A stretch of DNA of 64,000 nt, from assembly GCA_001599935.1 (NCBI GenBank), contig BCIJ01000029.1:73331-137330 (forward strand), written 5' to 3'. Both the position numbers and the translations under genes were made by a program. The notes beneath the pieces are model-generated. The model saw nothing but the letters and a program-made list of their open reading frames with translations, made no database searches and was not told the origin of the DNA. The stretch is from Holtermannia corniformis. Lineage: Eukaryota; Basidiomycota; Tremellomycetes; Holtermanniales. Shown piece by piece: positions 37,634 through 49,326 of this stretch (position 1 is its first letter; the number at the start of each line of letters is the position of its first letter).

Positions 37634-39411
37634 TCACTCGCGATCCTCCTCGAGCCAGTCGAGCGTGTTGGATTTTTCGTGCTTCCATCCGAGGGCTTGC
37701 ACTGCAGGGTCGTCTGCTCTCCACCGTCCTGTAAATTGCGGTGAGCTGCGATTTGTCAAAGGTGACCACATACCAAGGAAGCCGTGCCACACGACTGCGA
37801 CGCCATTGACCGGCTCGCCCTTGAACGGCGTGTGCGCAGCAAACGAGTGCGCAGGCAAGATGAGAACATCACCGATGCGCACGGGTTCACGCATGCCAAC
37901 CAGCTGCTCGGGCCGAAAGCCATAGCGTGCCAACAAGTAGCGGTAAACGCAGTCGGAGCTGAGGCGCATCAACGCCTCCGTGTGTGGTGCGGACGCAGTA
38001 CTCACAAGATGCCAGGTCCGGTCCACTCGAGCTGATAGTGCATCAGTTACAGCAATGCGACAATGACTTTGAGCCTCACCGCAGTTTCGGGAACAAAATC
38101 GTCTCCGTTTCTCATGGCTTCCTCTTCCGCATCTGCCATCATCTCAGACTTGCGCAGTACTTGGCCAACAACATCGAGGAATATAGGGTGACCAGAACGA
38201 GCCTTGTTGAAACTCAGTAAACCACTGCAGCACGCTCAGCAACCTACCATGAATGACCACTGGACAATCTGGACCGCGCGAGCCATCGTTTTCTCCCGGA
38301 AGTCTTCCCACTGCGACCGTTAGTCACTGACCTACAGCATATCATATACTCACACCCGCGAGGAATGCATCAGCTTCGATGCTGACAACAACAGCTGGCG
38401 GACCGTGATGGGCGCCATCAGGGTCCGTCACGCCAGAGGCCGCCAGCTGTTCATCCCACAGCGCGCTAAGTCCGCTGTCTGTGAGATCCTTGTAGCCGCT
38501 ACCCCACTCATCGGCGTGTGATAACGGCTGCCCTTGTTAGCTGCGCAGGCGCGGACCCCTGTCACATACCGCCGCTATTTTGGTCAATGTCATTCAATGA
38601 AGCGAATGGGACTCACTATCGCTGTCGGTGTAGACCCCACCTTCCACGAGCATGGCCTGTCGTGGTCAGTTTTTTTAGAAGCAACGCTCTCGTCGAAATA
38701 CCATGTATCTGCAACATTAGCGATTCGCTCATAGTCTGCTGAAATTGCACTGACCTGAAAAGATCCGTTTTCAGCACGAGCCTTGGCAAAGCCTTCCACA
38801 CTTTGGCTGCACGCGTTCCCCCGAACCACATTTCGATCCACTCGAGTAAAGCTTCATCATCGAAGCACACAACCTCCCAATCCGGCATTGTCGTCTGCCA
38901 CATACCGAACTCGGGCCAAAGCTTGTCAACCGACTTGTCCGTCGTCAAGACTCGCTGCGCGCGATGCGGGAGCGGTGTTGACCCTGGTGCGAGCGATAGG
39001 CGCGACAGCACGGCGTCGAGGTAGTCTCGCGGGGCGAGGTAGGCGGCGTGGAGGGCAGTCAACTCGGCAGTATATGCAGCAAGGGACGTTTGGCCCATGT
39101 GCAGGCCATATTCTTCGAGATCCTCCTCCGGATCATAGTCGTCTTGGAGCTCCTCCAGCCTCCGCTACGTCGATATCAGTATGGCTGAAAGGTAGCTCGT
39201 GGATTCGCACCATCATCCGTTGCTCTGCCTCGGTCGCTGGCGGCTCTTTGGCATGCTCGAATGACGGGACCATTGTTCTGGGGTGAGGCAGATCATCTTT
39301 TGAGTACAGGTGAACTATAGCGAGGATAGTGAGCACTAATGCAAGTGCTAGAAGACGCTTGGGCTTCCACGGCCAGCGTATCATCGCGTTTGCAAAGCAA
39401 TCCAAGGTCAT
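37634..39411 (-). CDS. Och1-like type II glycosyltransferase
   Basis: The ATG at 39411 is followed by a signal anchor (RLLALALVLTILAIVHLYS). The lumenal catalytic region has HRAQRVLTTDKSVDKLWPEF, DWEVVCFDDEALLEWI, LPRLVLKTDLF and AMLVEGGVYTDSD, whose DSD is the DXD metal/nucleotide-sugar motif. The family block EWTGPGILT with a following YRYLLARYGF, then VVWHGFLG and a C-terminal Glu/Asp-rich end. Members transfer mannose in the Golgi during N-glycan outer-chain or wall glycan synthesis; the exact linkage cannot be read. Several short introns. Confidence 0.83.
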
Positions 39412-39625
39412 GTTCACTGTCAGTGGCGTACAAACACATCAGGCCAGTGAATGTCTTATGAGAAGAGGTCTGCTGAAAGGAGCCTGACAGATTAGCTCCG
39501 TGAAAGGAGACCGAGCGATGTTACAATGCATTGCGTGCGGTGAAAGGATCATGATCTGGTTCGTCGCATCAGACGGCATATAGACACACTTGCATGTATT
39601 GACGTACTTGCGCACACATGCCATG

Positions 39626-39799
39626 TCAAAGCTTGATCTCCTTCTTGTAGTCTGGCGGCGGGATCAACGGGTCGGCCATCATCTTGGGTCGGTCTTTGAT
39701 CTCGCCCTTGCGTTGCTGCGTCAAGCTCATGAACGTCACTGTCGACGCAACGATGACGCCGAGGATGAGGAATGGGTTCGGACCCTTCCGAGGCGGCAT
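39626..39799 (-). CDS. Small single-TM protein, 57 aa
   Basis: Starts MPPRKGPNPF, one TM helix (FLILGVIVASTVTFMSL), then a charged tail QQRKGEIKDRPKMMADPL and PPPDYKKEIKL. The size and basic ends resemble small mitochondrial inner-membrane assembly or accessory proteins, but I do not recognise a family. The 177-bp region upstream is shared divergently with the next gene. An upstream start in another exon is possible. Confidence 0.55.
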   Translation of the reverse strand: MPPRKGPNPFLILGVIVASTVTFMSLTQQRKGEIKDRPKMMADPLIPPPDYKKEIKL

Positions 39800-39976
39800 T
39801 TGCGCTGAGATGAGCAATGTCGCAGCAACAGCAGACTCGCTGGTGCTTATGGAAGAACCACATGAAACTACATGTACCTCCACTTTTCCACGTCCACCCC
39901 TGGGCGTGTATGCAATACGCCTCGGGCTGCTCATACCGATGACTGCCGCCGCGCGTTCTTGCTCGCATCCACAACC

Positions 39977-41731
39977 ATGGTCTTTACGATGGGTATTCGG
40001 ACGACATCGACGCCTGCATCAACATCATCAAGCTCCCATCACTCCTCCCAACTGGACATGCGGCTCACGGAAAGCCCCGAAGAGGATATGAACATCTTGC
40101 CCGATATTCCGTACAGTGAGTCGCGAGCAGTCGCGAGCCAGCAGATGCTTACCCGTGCATCGCCAGCCCCTGTGCTCCCTTTCCAATCCAANCCTNCCNC
40201 CCCCATCACCCGCCTCAGGCGCCAGCTCTCCCTCTCCCCGCTCGGGCGCAGAGCCTCAACTTTGCCAATCGAGCAGAGAACACATACTCGACAGGGCTCG
40301 AAAGTAAAAGTCGAAGTAAAAGTCGACAAGCAAGCGCATGCGCCAACCGATGGGCTCGCACCGGAACAGCCAGTTGAAATGCCGCCCGTCGTGGGTGGTG
40401 AAGTTATCGCGCGACCTGATCCGACCACCGTGCCGGAGAACGGTGACGAAGTTATCAACGCGCAAAACGGCACAGCACAACAGCCTGTCGCCAGAGTACC
40501 TGCGGCCAGCCCGCCGCGCAGTGCATCGTCCTCGCGAGGGACATGGCAAAATTTGAACCGCGTTCTGGCGCGTGCCGGCGATGTGCTTGATGTCGTTTTG
40601 GGCTGGACCGGCGCCAAGGGTGACGGCAGCGAAACATACCTTGACAAAGTCTGCCGCTGTCTCGCGTTGGAGACCATCGTGTTCCCACTGCTCCCTCCCG
40701 AGGACGTTGCTGTTGTTGAACCGATGCCGGATGCGCCCGTGGTGAATGAAAAAGTCGCCCAGCCCGCGCCAGTGACAGTCCCGCCTCAAGCTTCGGCAAT
40801 GGTCAAGGTCCGCAAGTACACGGCGCGCAAGGTGGGTGCGCTCGTGTCGCGAGTTAGACGACCATCGGCCGAAGCTGCGGCCGATCCCAACGCACAGGAT
40901 CAGGTTGGACACCCGGCAGAACCGCAAGATGGGCATCGGGTGGAGGGCGACGGTCAGCTTCCGGCGAACATTAGGATCCGAGTGCAGGCGTACGGGTGGT
41001 TCCTCTTCGTGTGCTGGTGCTCCGGCTACTGCGTCACCGTCGGCTTCAGCCAAGACCAGATCACTCGGCTCGTGCAGGTCGTCTTGTTCTCGTCTGCCTC
41101 GATTGCTTGGTCGACCGTCCTGATACCCGCTTACGCCGCTCGCAACCCAGACCGCATCCGGCCCGAGGACGAGCCTCGAGACCGAGAAGCGCTCCAAGAA
41201 TACTTGCGACTACTCCTGACCGAGACGGCAAAGTTCTTGCGCGACAAGCGCAGCGTTTACGCCCTGTTCAGCATCAGCAAGTACGACGTCAAAGAGCGTG
41301 ACACGACGACCAAGCACGGCAGGGTCAGCACCCGCGCCAAGTGCTGGTTCAAGGCACTGATCGCAGCGCACTGTGCCATTTGGTTCCTCGTCGTCAAGAC
41401 GATTTATTATACCGTCGCCCCTTGTCTCCTCGGCGCTTGGCAGCTTGCAATGGGTGAGCTTGGCCTCCGGCAGATCGCGAGTGCAACCTATGGTGTCGTC
41501 GAGGACTTTTTCGGTGCACCTGGCGAGCAACTCTGTTGGCGGTTCATCTCGGTACTGGCGTTCAACGCGTTGGTCGCGTTTACTCAAACGTACGTTACGC
41601 GCAAAGCTAGCGTACGTGCAATCTTCGTCATCTATGATGGTCTTGAGGCCGAGCGCAAGGCCAAGCTCGAGATTGCGGATGAGCAGGAAGCGAGGCCCAG
41701 AGGGAGAGCTCGAGCGGCAGTTGAGGTTTGA
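39977..41731 (+). CDS. Intronless multi-pass membrane protein, unknown function
   Basis: 584 aa without introns, unusual here. The Ser/Thr/Pro-rich N-terminal half includes a Lys/Val-rich patch (KVKVEVKVDK) and three ambiguous bases at 40192-40199. The C-terminal half has about four to five hydrophobic segments: WFLFVCWCSGYCVTVGF, LVQVVLFSSASIAWSTVLI, FKALIAAHCAIWFLVV, a segment at YTVAPCLLGAWQLAM, and FISVLAFNALVAFTQTYV, then a basic/acidic tail. No catalytic motif or family recognised. Confidence 0.7.
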   Translation: MVFTMGIRTTSTPASTSSSSHHSSQLDMRLTESPEEDMNILPDIPYSESRAVASQQMLTRASPAPVLPFQSXPXXPITRLRRQLSLSPLGRRASTLPIEQRTHTRQGSKVKVEVKVDKQAHAPTDGLAPEQPVEMPPVVGGEVIARPDPTTVPENGDEVINAQNGTAQQPVARVPAASPPRSASSSRGTWQNLNRVLARAGDVLDVVLGWTGAKGDGSETYLDKVCRCLALETIVFPLLPPEDVAVVEPMPDAPVVNEKVAQPAPVTVPPQASAMVKVRKYTARKVGALVSRVRRPSAEAAADPNAQDQVGHPAEPQDGHRVEGDGQLPANIRIRVQAYGWFLFVCWCSGYCVTVGFSQDQITRLVQVVLFSSASIAWSTVLIPAYAARNPDRIRPEDEPRDREALQEYLRLLLTETAKFLRDKRSVYALFSISKYDVKERDTTTKHGRVSTRAKCWFKALIAAHCAIWFLVVKTIYYTVAPCLLGAWQLAMGELGLRQIASATYGVVEDFFGAPGEQLCWRFISVLAFNALVAFTQTYVTRKASVRAIFVIYDGLEAERKAKLEIADEQEARPRGRARAAVEV

Positions 41732-41899
41732 TCTGAAAAAGCTTGTACGGTCGAGTGTGGTGTATAGCGTGTAACGATGCGACTTGCTTCCCTGCCCCGC
41801 TGCTATACCGAGCGCACTCTTCTGCGCACGAAATCAATGCACCTCGGTCTAGGTAGTGTACATACAACAGCCCTTTCCCCATGTAGACCCCGAAACCCT

Positions 41900-43728
41900 C
41901 TAATCGTGCATGACTGCAAAGATGCGAAACTCTTTGCCCCCCTTTGGATCGAGCGTCTCATCCAGCAGCTCACAGTAGAGCACATGAGCGCCTGGCGGGA
42001 CGTCTGTCGCGATGGGTGCAACCCTACGAGATTCAGCAGGATTCTTTCGAGACGACGATTGACTCACACGCCCATGTTACGCTCCTTGATCTCCCACCAC
42101 CCGTCTATACGCTTCCTCTCGCCCTCATCGACCCAGCAGTCAACACTTCCAAGACCATAGCCGAAACTACGCTGATAGCCGATTACGACCCTGCCGTGCT
42201 CCTGCTCTTGCGGGATCGTGAAGTCGAATGCGACACGCGACCCGGGTTGGCGTGCGACGAGGTATTGCTTTTCTTGCCATGACCAGGATACCCACCCCGA
42301 GGAACCTTGCTTGAGGTGTAGACCGGTGTATTCGGCCCCTGGTTGGCCATGAGGGCGCACAGAGTTGAGAGAACGGCAGCGCGGGACGCGCATGGGAGGT
42401 GGACGGAGAGGGTCGAAAGGCGACGTCAATCGGCTCTGCACGATTCAGTCCCGAGTTCTCAACGCGGAACCGTACTCACGTGCGGTACGACCTCTTTGGA
42501 AGGTACGACTAGTTTTGACGACAACCGCCAGCTGCTGAGACGACTTGGCATCTCCTGCAGCTGCCGCTCGAGATACAAGATGACGAGTTGCGCCAGGAGA
42601 GCGTGTCCCTTTGCGGATATCTGACGACCATGAGCGACGTTCAGAACTCTTCAGATCACCCACATGCATCAGGTCGACCGCCTTGCCGCCCCATAGCTTG
42701 ACTTTGGCATCCGACTCGTTAACGACGAGGTCGGCAGCCGTACGGAACCAGATTGGCAGTGTTGTATCGGGATCCTCAAGCAAGCGCGGCAGCAGCACAT
42801 CGCGCAGACCAAGGGTAGGCAGGTCATAGAAGGCAGAGACGTCGTGATGCAGCGCTGAAGATGTCACTAGGGTACTGAAGAGAGGGGTGAACGTCCTGCG
42901 CCACGATTAGTCTCGAGCTACTGCGCCGAGCTAAGACTCACTCGAGGTTGATGATCGCTGGCTCCGAGTCGAGTTCGAGCAAGGACCGGACCAGGTTCTC
43001 ATACTTTTCCAGGATGCTCATCTCCACGAGGTCGTTGATCCCCAGTTCGATCAGGAACAAGTCGGTCTCCTCGGGGACATGCTCGCGGAAGCACCAGGAA
43101 AAGTAGCCTGCGCCGACGCCACCCTGTGCACCGTTGTAGAATCGGTTCTCGGGGTGTGGAAAGGTCGAATTGAGCCAGTCGAAGATGAGGACATGGACGT
43201 TTTCCGGTGAATACAGTGTATCGGCTCCGCCTGGCGCGAGCGGTTGGTTGGTAACATGTGGGACCAAGCCACGCCCTTTGGAGACTATTCTTGTCAGCAA
43301 GATGATTCTACTCGAGCTCGATGACTTACCAGAGCCACCAATCACAGAGACTGTAAACGGCTCGCCTCGCCTCGCTTTACGGAGAAAGTTGTTGATCCGT
43401 GCGCCAGTCCCTGCAAGTGATCAGGTTAAATCAATCATGGGGCCAGTCGGATGTAGGTACCCTTGGTGATCAGCGCTCGCGCATATTCCCATTGCCTGGC
43501 CATGGTCAGCCTTGCTACAACGCGCCCGCGCCTCGTCTGAGCTCACCGATCGTCATCCACCACTTGGCTCGCCTGTGTCCATGCAACCCCCGGGCCGGTG
43601 AGCCACGTTGAATCCTTGACCTTGGCCACAAGACCTTTGGTGTCTTCTGCATGCGAGAGACTAAAGAGCACCAAGCTCGCGCCGGCCACTACGGCAAGGA
43701 GGAGCAGGACGCTTGGAGGGCGGAGCAT
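41900..43728 (-). CDS. SGNH/GDSL-like type II membrane protein (paralogue 2)
   Basis: ATG at 43728; signal anchor VLLLLAVVAGASLVLFSL. After spliced short exons come the nucleophile block IGGSVSKGRGLVP, RFYNGAQGGVGAGYFSW, DLFLIELGINDL, and a late block LMHISAKGHALLAQLVILY, which appears when an intron with donor GTGGGT near 42663 is removed and supplies the catalytic His. The C-terminal beta-rich tail includes VSWSWQEKQYLVA and ends GGKEFRIFAVMHD. Same architecture as the gene at 9563-12927, but diverged and with only short introns. Probable Golgi or cell-surface glycan acyl-modifying enzyme; inference. Confidence 0.82.
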
Positions 43729-44135
43729 GGGTTTGGTGACTGACGATTCGGCGGCATGCGACGGTACAGCGGGTGCACAGTGGTCGTCCGAGCTGCTGCG
43801 AGGGTCTCTGAGGTGCAAAGATTGGCTGTTGACGATGGTGAAGGAAGCTCACAGTCGACAGCTCTGGCCCGCATAAGGTATAGACGGAATCAAATCGTCA
43901 CTCACCGCGGCACCGTCAACCCTTGCCAGCTGTACCATCCCTCCTCGCCACCGTTTCTACTCGTCATCCAGCTCAAAGTCGATTGCGAGTGCTCTAGAGC
44001 GGACGATCAAGTGGTGGACTAGACTCTGAACACTCGAAAACCCGACTCGCCAGCTCTCGTGCAAGGATCGAACCCCCTGTGTGCCCCCTCTCCGTCATCG
44101 TTCCGTACGCCTGACCGTTCAACGATCTTGTCACC
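43729..44135. other. Divergent promoter region, SGNH protein 2 / VMA6
   Basis: About 400 bases between divergent starts. No specific element recognised. Confidence 0.5.
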
Positions 44136-45504
44136 ATGGAGGCTCTCGGCTTCAACGTGAGTCGATATGCCATTAGTCTGCTATTTCGAGCTTACGGGCA
44201 TGCCAGATGTCCTCGGGTTTCCTCGAAGGCGTCGTTCGAGGCTACCGCAACTCGTTGCTCTCCCAGGCGGTGTACCACAACTTGACCCAATGCGAGAATC
44301 TCGAGGGTCAGTCTTGCCATAACTGTCGCGCATCATTACAATCTGACCAATATCCAGACTTTCGCTTGCAGCTGTCAGCTACAGACTATGGCAACTTCTT
44401 GGCCAACGAGCCCTTGCCAATCTCGACAGCCACGATCGCTGACAAGGTCGGTGCTCTGCTGCAAGCCTTTGCCGTGTATAGCGCGTCTGTATTGGTTACG
44501 TTGCTAACACTACATCCAGGCGACTGAAAAACTCGTGGCCGAGTTTCACTACCTGCGCACAAACGCGGTCGAGCCCTTGGCCACGTTCATGGACTACATC
44601 ACGTATGTGATATAAGCTCGAGCTATTGAGTCGCTGACACGCATCACAGCTACGGCTACATGATTGACAATGTCATCCTGCTCACTCTTGGAACCCTGCA
44701 CGAGCGGGACACGCACGAGCTACTCGAGCGGTGCCATCCTTTGGGCGTGTTCGACACCATGCCAGCGCTCTGCGTTGCCACCAACGTCGAGGAGCTGTAC
44801 CACTCGGTCCTAGTCGAGACTCCTCTGGGTACGCCGTGATCGACCTTGGCTCAGAGATGCTGATCAGTACAGCTCCCTACTTCTCCGATGTATCCGCCCA
44901 GGACCTCGACGACCTCAACATTGAGATCATCCGCAACAGTCTCTACAAGGCGTACCTGGAAGACTTTCACCGCTTCTGCCAGACCCTCCCGTCGCCCACG
45001 TCCGACGTCATGAGCCGCATCCTTGCATTCGAGGCGGACCGCCGAAGCCTCAACATCACGCTCAACTCGTTCGGGACCGAGCTCTCGAAAGAGCAGCGTG
45101 CCAAGCTGTTCCCGACGATCGGTCGGCTCTACCCCGAGGGCAACAATGCTCTCGCACGCGCAGACGACGTCGAGGCCGTCGTGCAGGCTGTCGACCACAT
45201 TGCCGAATACCGAGCGTTCTTTGAAAAGGCCGGCACGGGCGCGGGTGCAGACGAGTCCGAGGCGAGCTTGGAAGACGAGTTCTTCAAGCACGACGTTGAG
45301 CTCAACAAGCAGAGCTTCCTCCAGCAGTTCCAGTATGCCGTCTTCTACAGCTTTGTCAAGCTCAAGGAGCAAGAGGTCCGGAACTTGACTTGGGTACGTG
45401 TCGGTCTTGGCACTGGGGTGGTCACTGACGCTTGCTCGCAGATTGCGGAATGCATTGCGCAAGACGCAAAGGATCGGATCAACGACTTTGTGCCAGTGTT
45501 TTAG
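44136..45504 (+). CDS. VMA6: V-type H+-ATPase subunit d
   Basis: Vo-sector subunit linking the membrane ring to the central stalk. Exons 44136-44156, 44207-44306, 44358-44446, 44520-44602, 44650-44828, 44873-45393 and 45442-45504 join in phase to 351 aa. Family blocks: [43 protein letters not shown] (split by an intron), [30 protein letters not shown] and [20 protein letters not shown], ending INDFVPVF. No anomalies. Confidence 0.96.
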
Positions 45505-45560
45505 ATTGTATGCAGCGCTCTGGATCGCCCATACATTACAATGACTACTGACTGCATACC

Positions 45561-46240
45561 TCATGGCATGACTACCGAGGCAGCGCCGCCTGCAAGCACG
45601 ACTGCGGACAGCAGCTTGAAGCTTACAGGTGCGCTAGCGCCAGAGGTATGGTTGCTGCTACTGTTGTCACCGCTGCCACCGCCGCCTCCGCCGACTGAAC
45701 CAGCGCCAGCTGCGGTACCCCCGCCATGACCCCCGCCATGACCATGCCTTTCTACAAGGGTGTGATACGTGGTTACGTAATCGTCATCTGGCTAGCGAAG
45801 GTCGCCGCCACCAGCGCCCAGCACTTCAACCGTCGACCATCGCCGCATCACGCTCGAATACGCTCCCAATCTCGCTCGCCCACCCTCACCACCCTCTGTG
45901 TTGGTCCGTTCCGATTTGTACGGCAGGAACGCGTAGTTGTAGGTACGGGACCTCGTTGGGGCTTCGGGCTTCCTTGGCACGCTGGGCATCCCTGGGTGCG
46001 ACGAGGTCTGTCAGTGGTTGTAGGTAGTTCTCGGCGCGTCCGCCTTGTACCCGGCCCGCCCAGGCAGCCGGGCAAGACGCGACCGCGTGCACGATGCAAG
46101 TGCATGTCCCCTCTTCACCCACACGTCATTCGAGCGCACCAGATGATGGACTTATTCGTGCCATTGAGGATGGAGTGATTGTTCAGATCGACGGCTGACA
46201 CGTCGCTGCTATCATTGGAAGAAACGACTGGCATGATCAC
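45561..46240 (-). CDS. Probable GPI-type surface protein, only last exon resolved
   Basis: The final exon appears to run 45751-45561: a His/Gly-rich start (RHGHGGGHGGG), a Gly run, the Ser/Asn stalk SGDNSSSNHTSGAS and a hydrophobic end (FKLLSAVVLAGGAASVVMP). That looks like a GPI-attachment tail. Upstream minus-strand sequence to about 46240 has several open segments, including a possible start MPVVSSNDSSDVSAV near 46233, but I could not join them with confidence. The function cannot be read. Confidence 0.4.
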
Positions 46241-46560
46241 CGACGGGAAGGGAGACCGAACACGACGCGGCCCGTATATGACACCGCTCGACGCACACTG
46301 ACGAAGCCCACGCGGTGGCTTCGATTGAGATTAGCGCACACTTGGGTTTTCAAAGTAGTCTGTAAAGTGGCCTGCATGCAGAAAGGAGATTGAATCAGGG
46401 CTTCAGATGATCTCTTAGATTGCAGCTCGTCGAGTATCGATTGCAGGATCAACTGGCGTGTTGGAGCTCTACCTAGCACGTCAAATGCAATGGTCCCTTG
46501 AAAGCAGTGCTTGAAGACCGGATAGGTCATGCATGAATAGCTATGCTCGCAAGGTACGTC

Positions 46561-46800
46561 CTACTGAGCCCCAGCCGCGATCCCCGCGGCAGCAGCGATA
46601 GTACCCGCAACAATGACAGTTTTCAAAGAAGGACCACTGGCGGCTGAACCACGGCTCTCAACGTTCGAGGCTCCTTCGGTAGGCGCGAGATCACTGTCGC
46701 CGGTGCGGTTGGGCCGGATCGCGCCAACGTTGACTGCGGGGGCATCCTGGCCACTCGGAAGCGTCAAGTCTGACTCTGTCGAGGAAGTGTTAGATGCCAT
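46561..46800 (-). CDS. Small Ser/Thr-rich protein with hydrophobic tail (79 aa)
   Basis: Single-exon frame, ATG at 46800. A polar N-terminus MASNTSSTESDLTLPSG leads to a C-terminal hydrophobic stretch SLKTVIVAGTIAAAAGIAAG. No N-terminal signal peptide, so a tail anchor rather than GPI export is suggested unless an upstream exon exists. Shares the SLK-V-A-AAAA tail pattern with the frame at 47183-47410. Confidence 0.5.
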   Translation of the reverse strand: MASNTSSTESDLTLPSGQDAPAVNVGAIRPNRTGDSDLAPTEGASNVESRGSAASGPSLKTVIVAGTIAAAAGIAAGAQ

Positions 46801-47182
46801 TGTTGTATGTGGGACTCGAGGGACAGAATATTTCGCACTTATGACAGTCAGGCGGCGGGGTAGAGGAAGGCGCGTGGTGCACACAGAAGGCGTTGGTCCT
46901 TCTGGGGAAGTAGCAGGATAAAGGTGATCAGAGTTGATGACTTTGATGCGAGATTCGAACTTTGATGCGAGATGCGAGATTCGACAAACCCGAGGACTTC
47001 TGCGGCTATGCTGCGTAACCTTTGATACCGCCGAGAAGAACGTCTCTATTGTCTGTTCACTCGGGGCGCTGTGCGTTCAGGTCTCGCACCGTGAGCACGC
47101 CATCTTCCCTCCTTGTCTAACTTGAGTCCTGAAAGCATGGCTGCATAATGCTGCTAAAACTATAGACAGCTGACACCGCCCT
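46801..47182. other. Intergenic, small-protein cluster
   Basis: About 380 bases, no gene. Contains an imperfect short repeat near 46945-46985 (tttgatgcgagat... twice) with further gcgagattc copies. Confidence 0.45.
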
Positions 47183-47410
47183 TCAGCCAAGCTTGGAAGC
47201 GGCGGCAGCAGCCAGACTGGATGCCAGTAGGACTCCCTTCAACGAAGGAGGATTAGCACTGGACGCTGAGCCAGAGCCACAGCCAACGCTGAAACACGCA
47301 ATGCCAAGGGCCGCTCCAACACCGAGCTTGGCATTGTCCACGGTCGATCCGTCGACCGTCGTGGTTATATTGCTAGTCGACACTGAAGCTGAATCATTGG
47401 TAGAAGACAT
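47183..47410 (-). CDS. Small Ser/Thr-rich protein with hydrophobic tail (75 aa)
   Basis: ATG at 47410. Polar head MSSTNDSASVSTSNITTT, a weakly hydrophobic GVGAALGIACFSVGCGSG segment, then NPPSLKGVLLASSLAAAAAS. The tail resembles that of the neighbour at 46561-46800. Same orientation, so probably tandem duplicates. No known family. Confidence 0.5.
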   Translation of the reverse strand: MSSTNDSASVSTSNITTTVDGSTVDNAKLGVGAALGIACFSVGCGSGSASSANPPSLKGVLLASSLAAAAASKLG

Positions 47411-48272
47411 CGTAAGGTTGAGACTGACAAACTGCAAGTCGCCGGCTCTTAAAGGCAAGCCCACAGGCGTTCGAAGGGCATCGTGACACGAAGGCCAGAC
47501 CATATTGCGTGCTCCTGAGCTGCTCCGTATGCAACCACGTCGTATCTGGGCAGTGAGGCTCGGTGGGCCCGACCTTTGTCTTGCAGACAGGAGCGTGGCC
47601 GCCTAACAGAAGCAGCGGTGCATCGATCGTCAACTCCTGCACCGCAGTCGACTTGCAAGGTGTCAAGGCAGTCCGTGCCTTCGACTGACGCTTTGGAAGA
47701 GATACGGGCGATGCAACGGCAGAGTTCCAAAAGGAGTGCACAGCGGCTAGTGCTAGTAAATCCTTCGGCTGTCGGTTCGCAGTCGACAGGAAGGCCACAG
47801 CGAACAGTATCTGCAGGCGAACGTGCTGACTCCGTATGATACAGCGAATAGTGACCGCTATGCAGAAGCAGCACACACACTGCGTTGCCGCCGTACACCC
47901 GAAGAAGGTCGCCGACTGCCACTTGGCACGGTGCCTGCGATCGACACGAACCGAGTGCAAGCTTCAGCCGCGATCACGACGTCGATCTTTGCCAGCTGTC
48001 GACAGCATTCGGCCCAGTCGAGAGATGTCAATACCTGGATCTGCTTCCGCTTATGTGCCCCCAACGAGCAACTTGCGTAACGAGCGATCCTCCGTCCAAA
48101 GCTGAGCGACACGTGCACATGACCTCATGATGATGATGCTGGGCGCTCGACTTGGCCTCGGCTTCCCGCCAGAGCGTCATCGGCGACTGCGACGGAATAT
48201 ATTGCAGAGCTTGCATCCGGTCATCGTCTTCCAATACCTACAAACAACCCAACACATCAACTGCTATACACC
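47411..48272. other. Intergenic 860 bases
   Basis: Only overlapping unsupported frames on both strands. Should include the promoter of the hydrophilin gene. Confidence 0.5.
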
Positions 48273-49326
48273 ATGTCAGACTTCCAGGACCGCCCCGTCA
48301 AGAACACGTACGATTCCGGAGGGTTCCCCGAATCGACTGGCCGTGAGCCTTTTGAGAACGCAAGCACGAAGGGAGCGTCGACCGGCGCGACCGGTGTCTC
48401 GACTGGCTTCGGAGGATCGGGAGCCCAGTCTGCGCTCACGCGCGACACCAAGGACACGCACCCGCACGACGCTTCGGCCGGCCAGAACCTCGCTCCGGGC
48501 GGCCTTGGCGGTGCTCAAACTCACTCGCACTCGCACTCGCACACTCAGGATCGCGAGCAGGTACTTACTTGGCATGGATCCGCGCTGGATACTAACACGA
48601 TCCAGATTGGCGACTCGTATGGCTCGAGCGCGACCGACAACTCGGGCTACCGCGACCGCACCGGCGACCTCTCGCAGGAGGCTCACCGCTACGAGGGCCG
48701 TGAGGGTGCTGGTCCTCGCACTGGCGGTGCCCCCAACGTTGACGACTTTGCTACGGGAGACCGCTCGCGATCGCACGGTGAATCGTACGGCGCGCGCGAC
48801 ACGTACCCCAACGAGGGCCGTGGCGAGAGCGACCGCGTCGTAGGTGGTACCCTCGGCCAGTCGAACAAGAGTGTTGGCGAAAAGGTCAAGGATGGGGTGG
48901 GTGACGCGCCAGAGTGTGCACAACTCGAGCTGACGACACCAGCTTACCCGCCACGGCGACGACTTTACGACTCACACTGGCGCCCGCGGCGGCGCGTATG
49001 CTGATACCAACGCCAAGTTCAAGGACAACACGAGTGGTGCGTTATCTTGGCCGTCGATATAGAGCCGTGCTCATGCCTAATGCAGGTCCCGGCGGCGACG
49101 CGAACAGTGCTTTGACCGGTCGCGAGGGCAACTACGTGCGTCGATCTTGCCATCTTGACTGCTGTGCTTCTTACTGACCCTGATCGACGTTTAGCGCGAG
49201 AACCCACTGTCCGGCTCTGGCTCCGACGCATCCGGTGTCCCCACCCGCAGTGGTGCGCACGCCGGCGAGGCCGAGGCGCACAAGCCCGGCTTTATCGAGA
49301 AGGTCAAGGAGGTCTTCAGCAAGTAG
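48273..49326 (+). CDS. Hydrophilin-like stress protein
   Basis: Exons 48273-48560, 48606-48896, 48943-49036, 49086-49135 and 49195-49326 give 284 aa. Extremely hydrophilic, Gly/Asp/Ser/Arg-rich and without hydrophobic core: SDFQDRPVKNTYDSGGFP, a His-Ser alternation THSHSHSHTQ, SVGEKVKDGLTRHG, PGGDANSALTGREG, and the C-terminal amphipathic helix GFIEKVKEVFSK. Composition fits intrinsically disordered desiccation/stress hydrophilins. No enzymatic motif. Confidence 0.8.

Noticed and set aside
47394..47960. A 188-codon minus-strand frame upstream of the small tail protein
   Set aside because: Overlaps equally long frames on other phases, low-complexity-free but motif-free; no splice or homology support.
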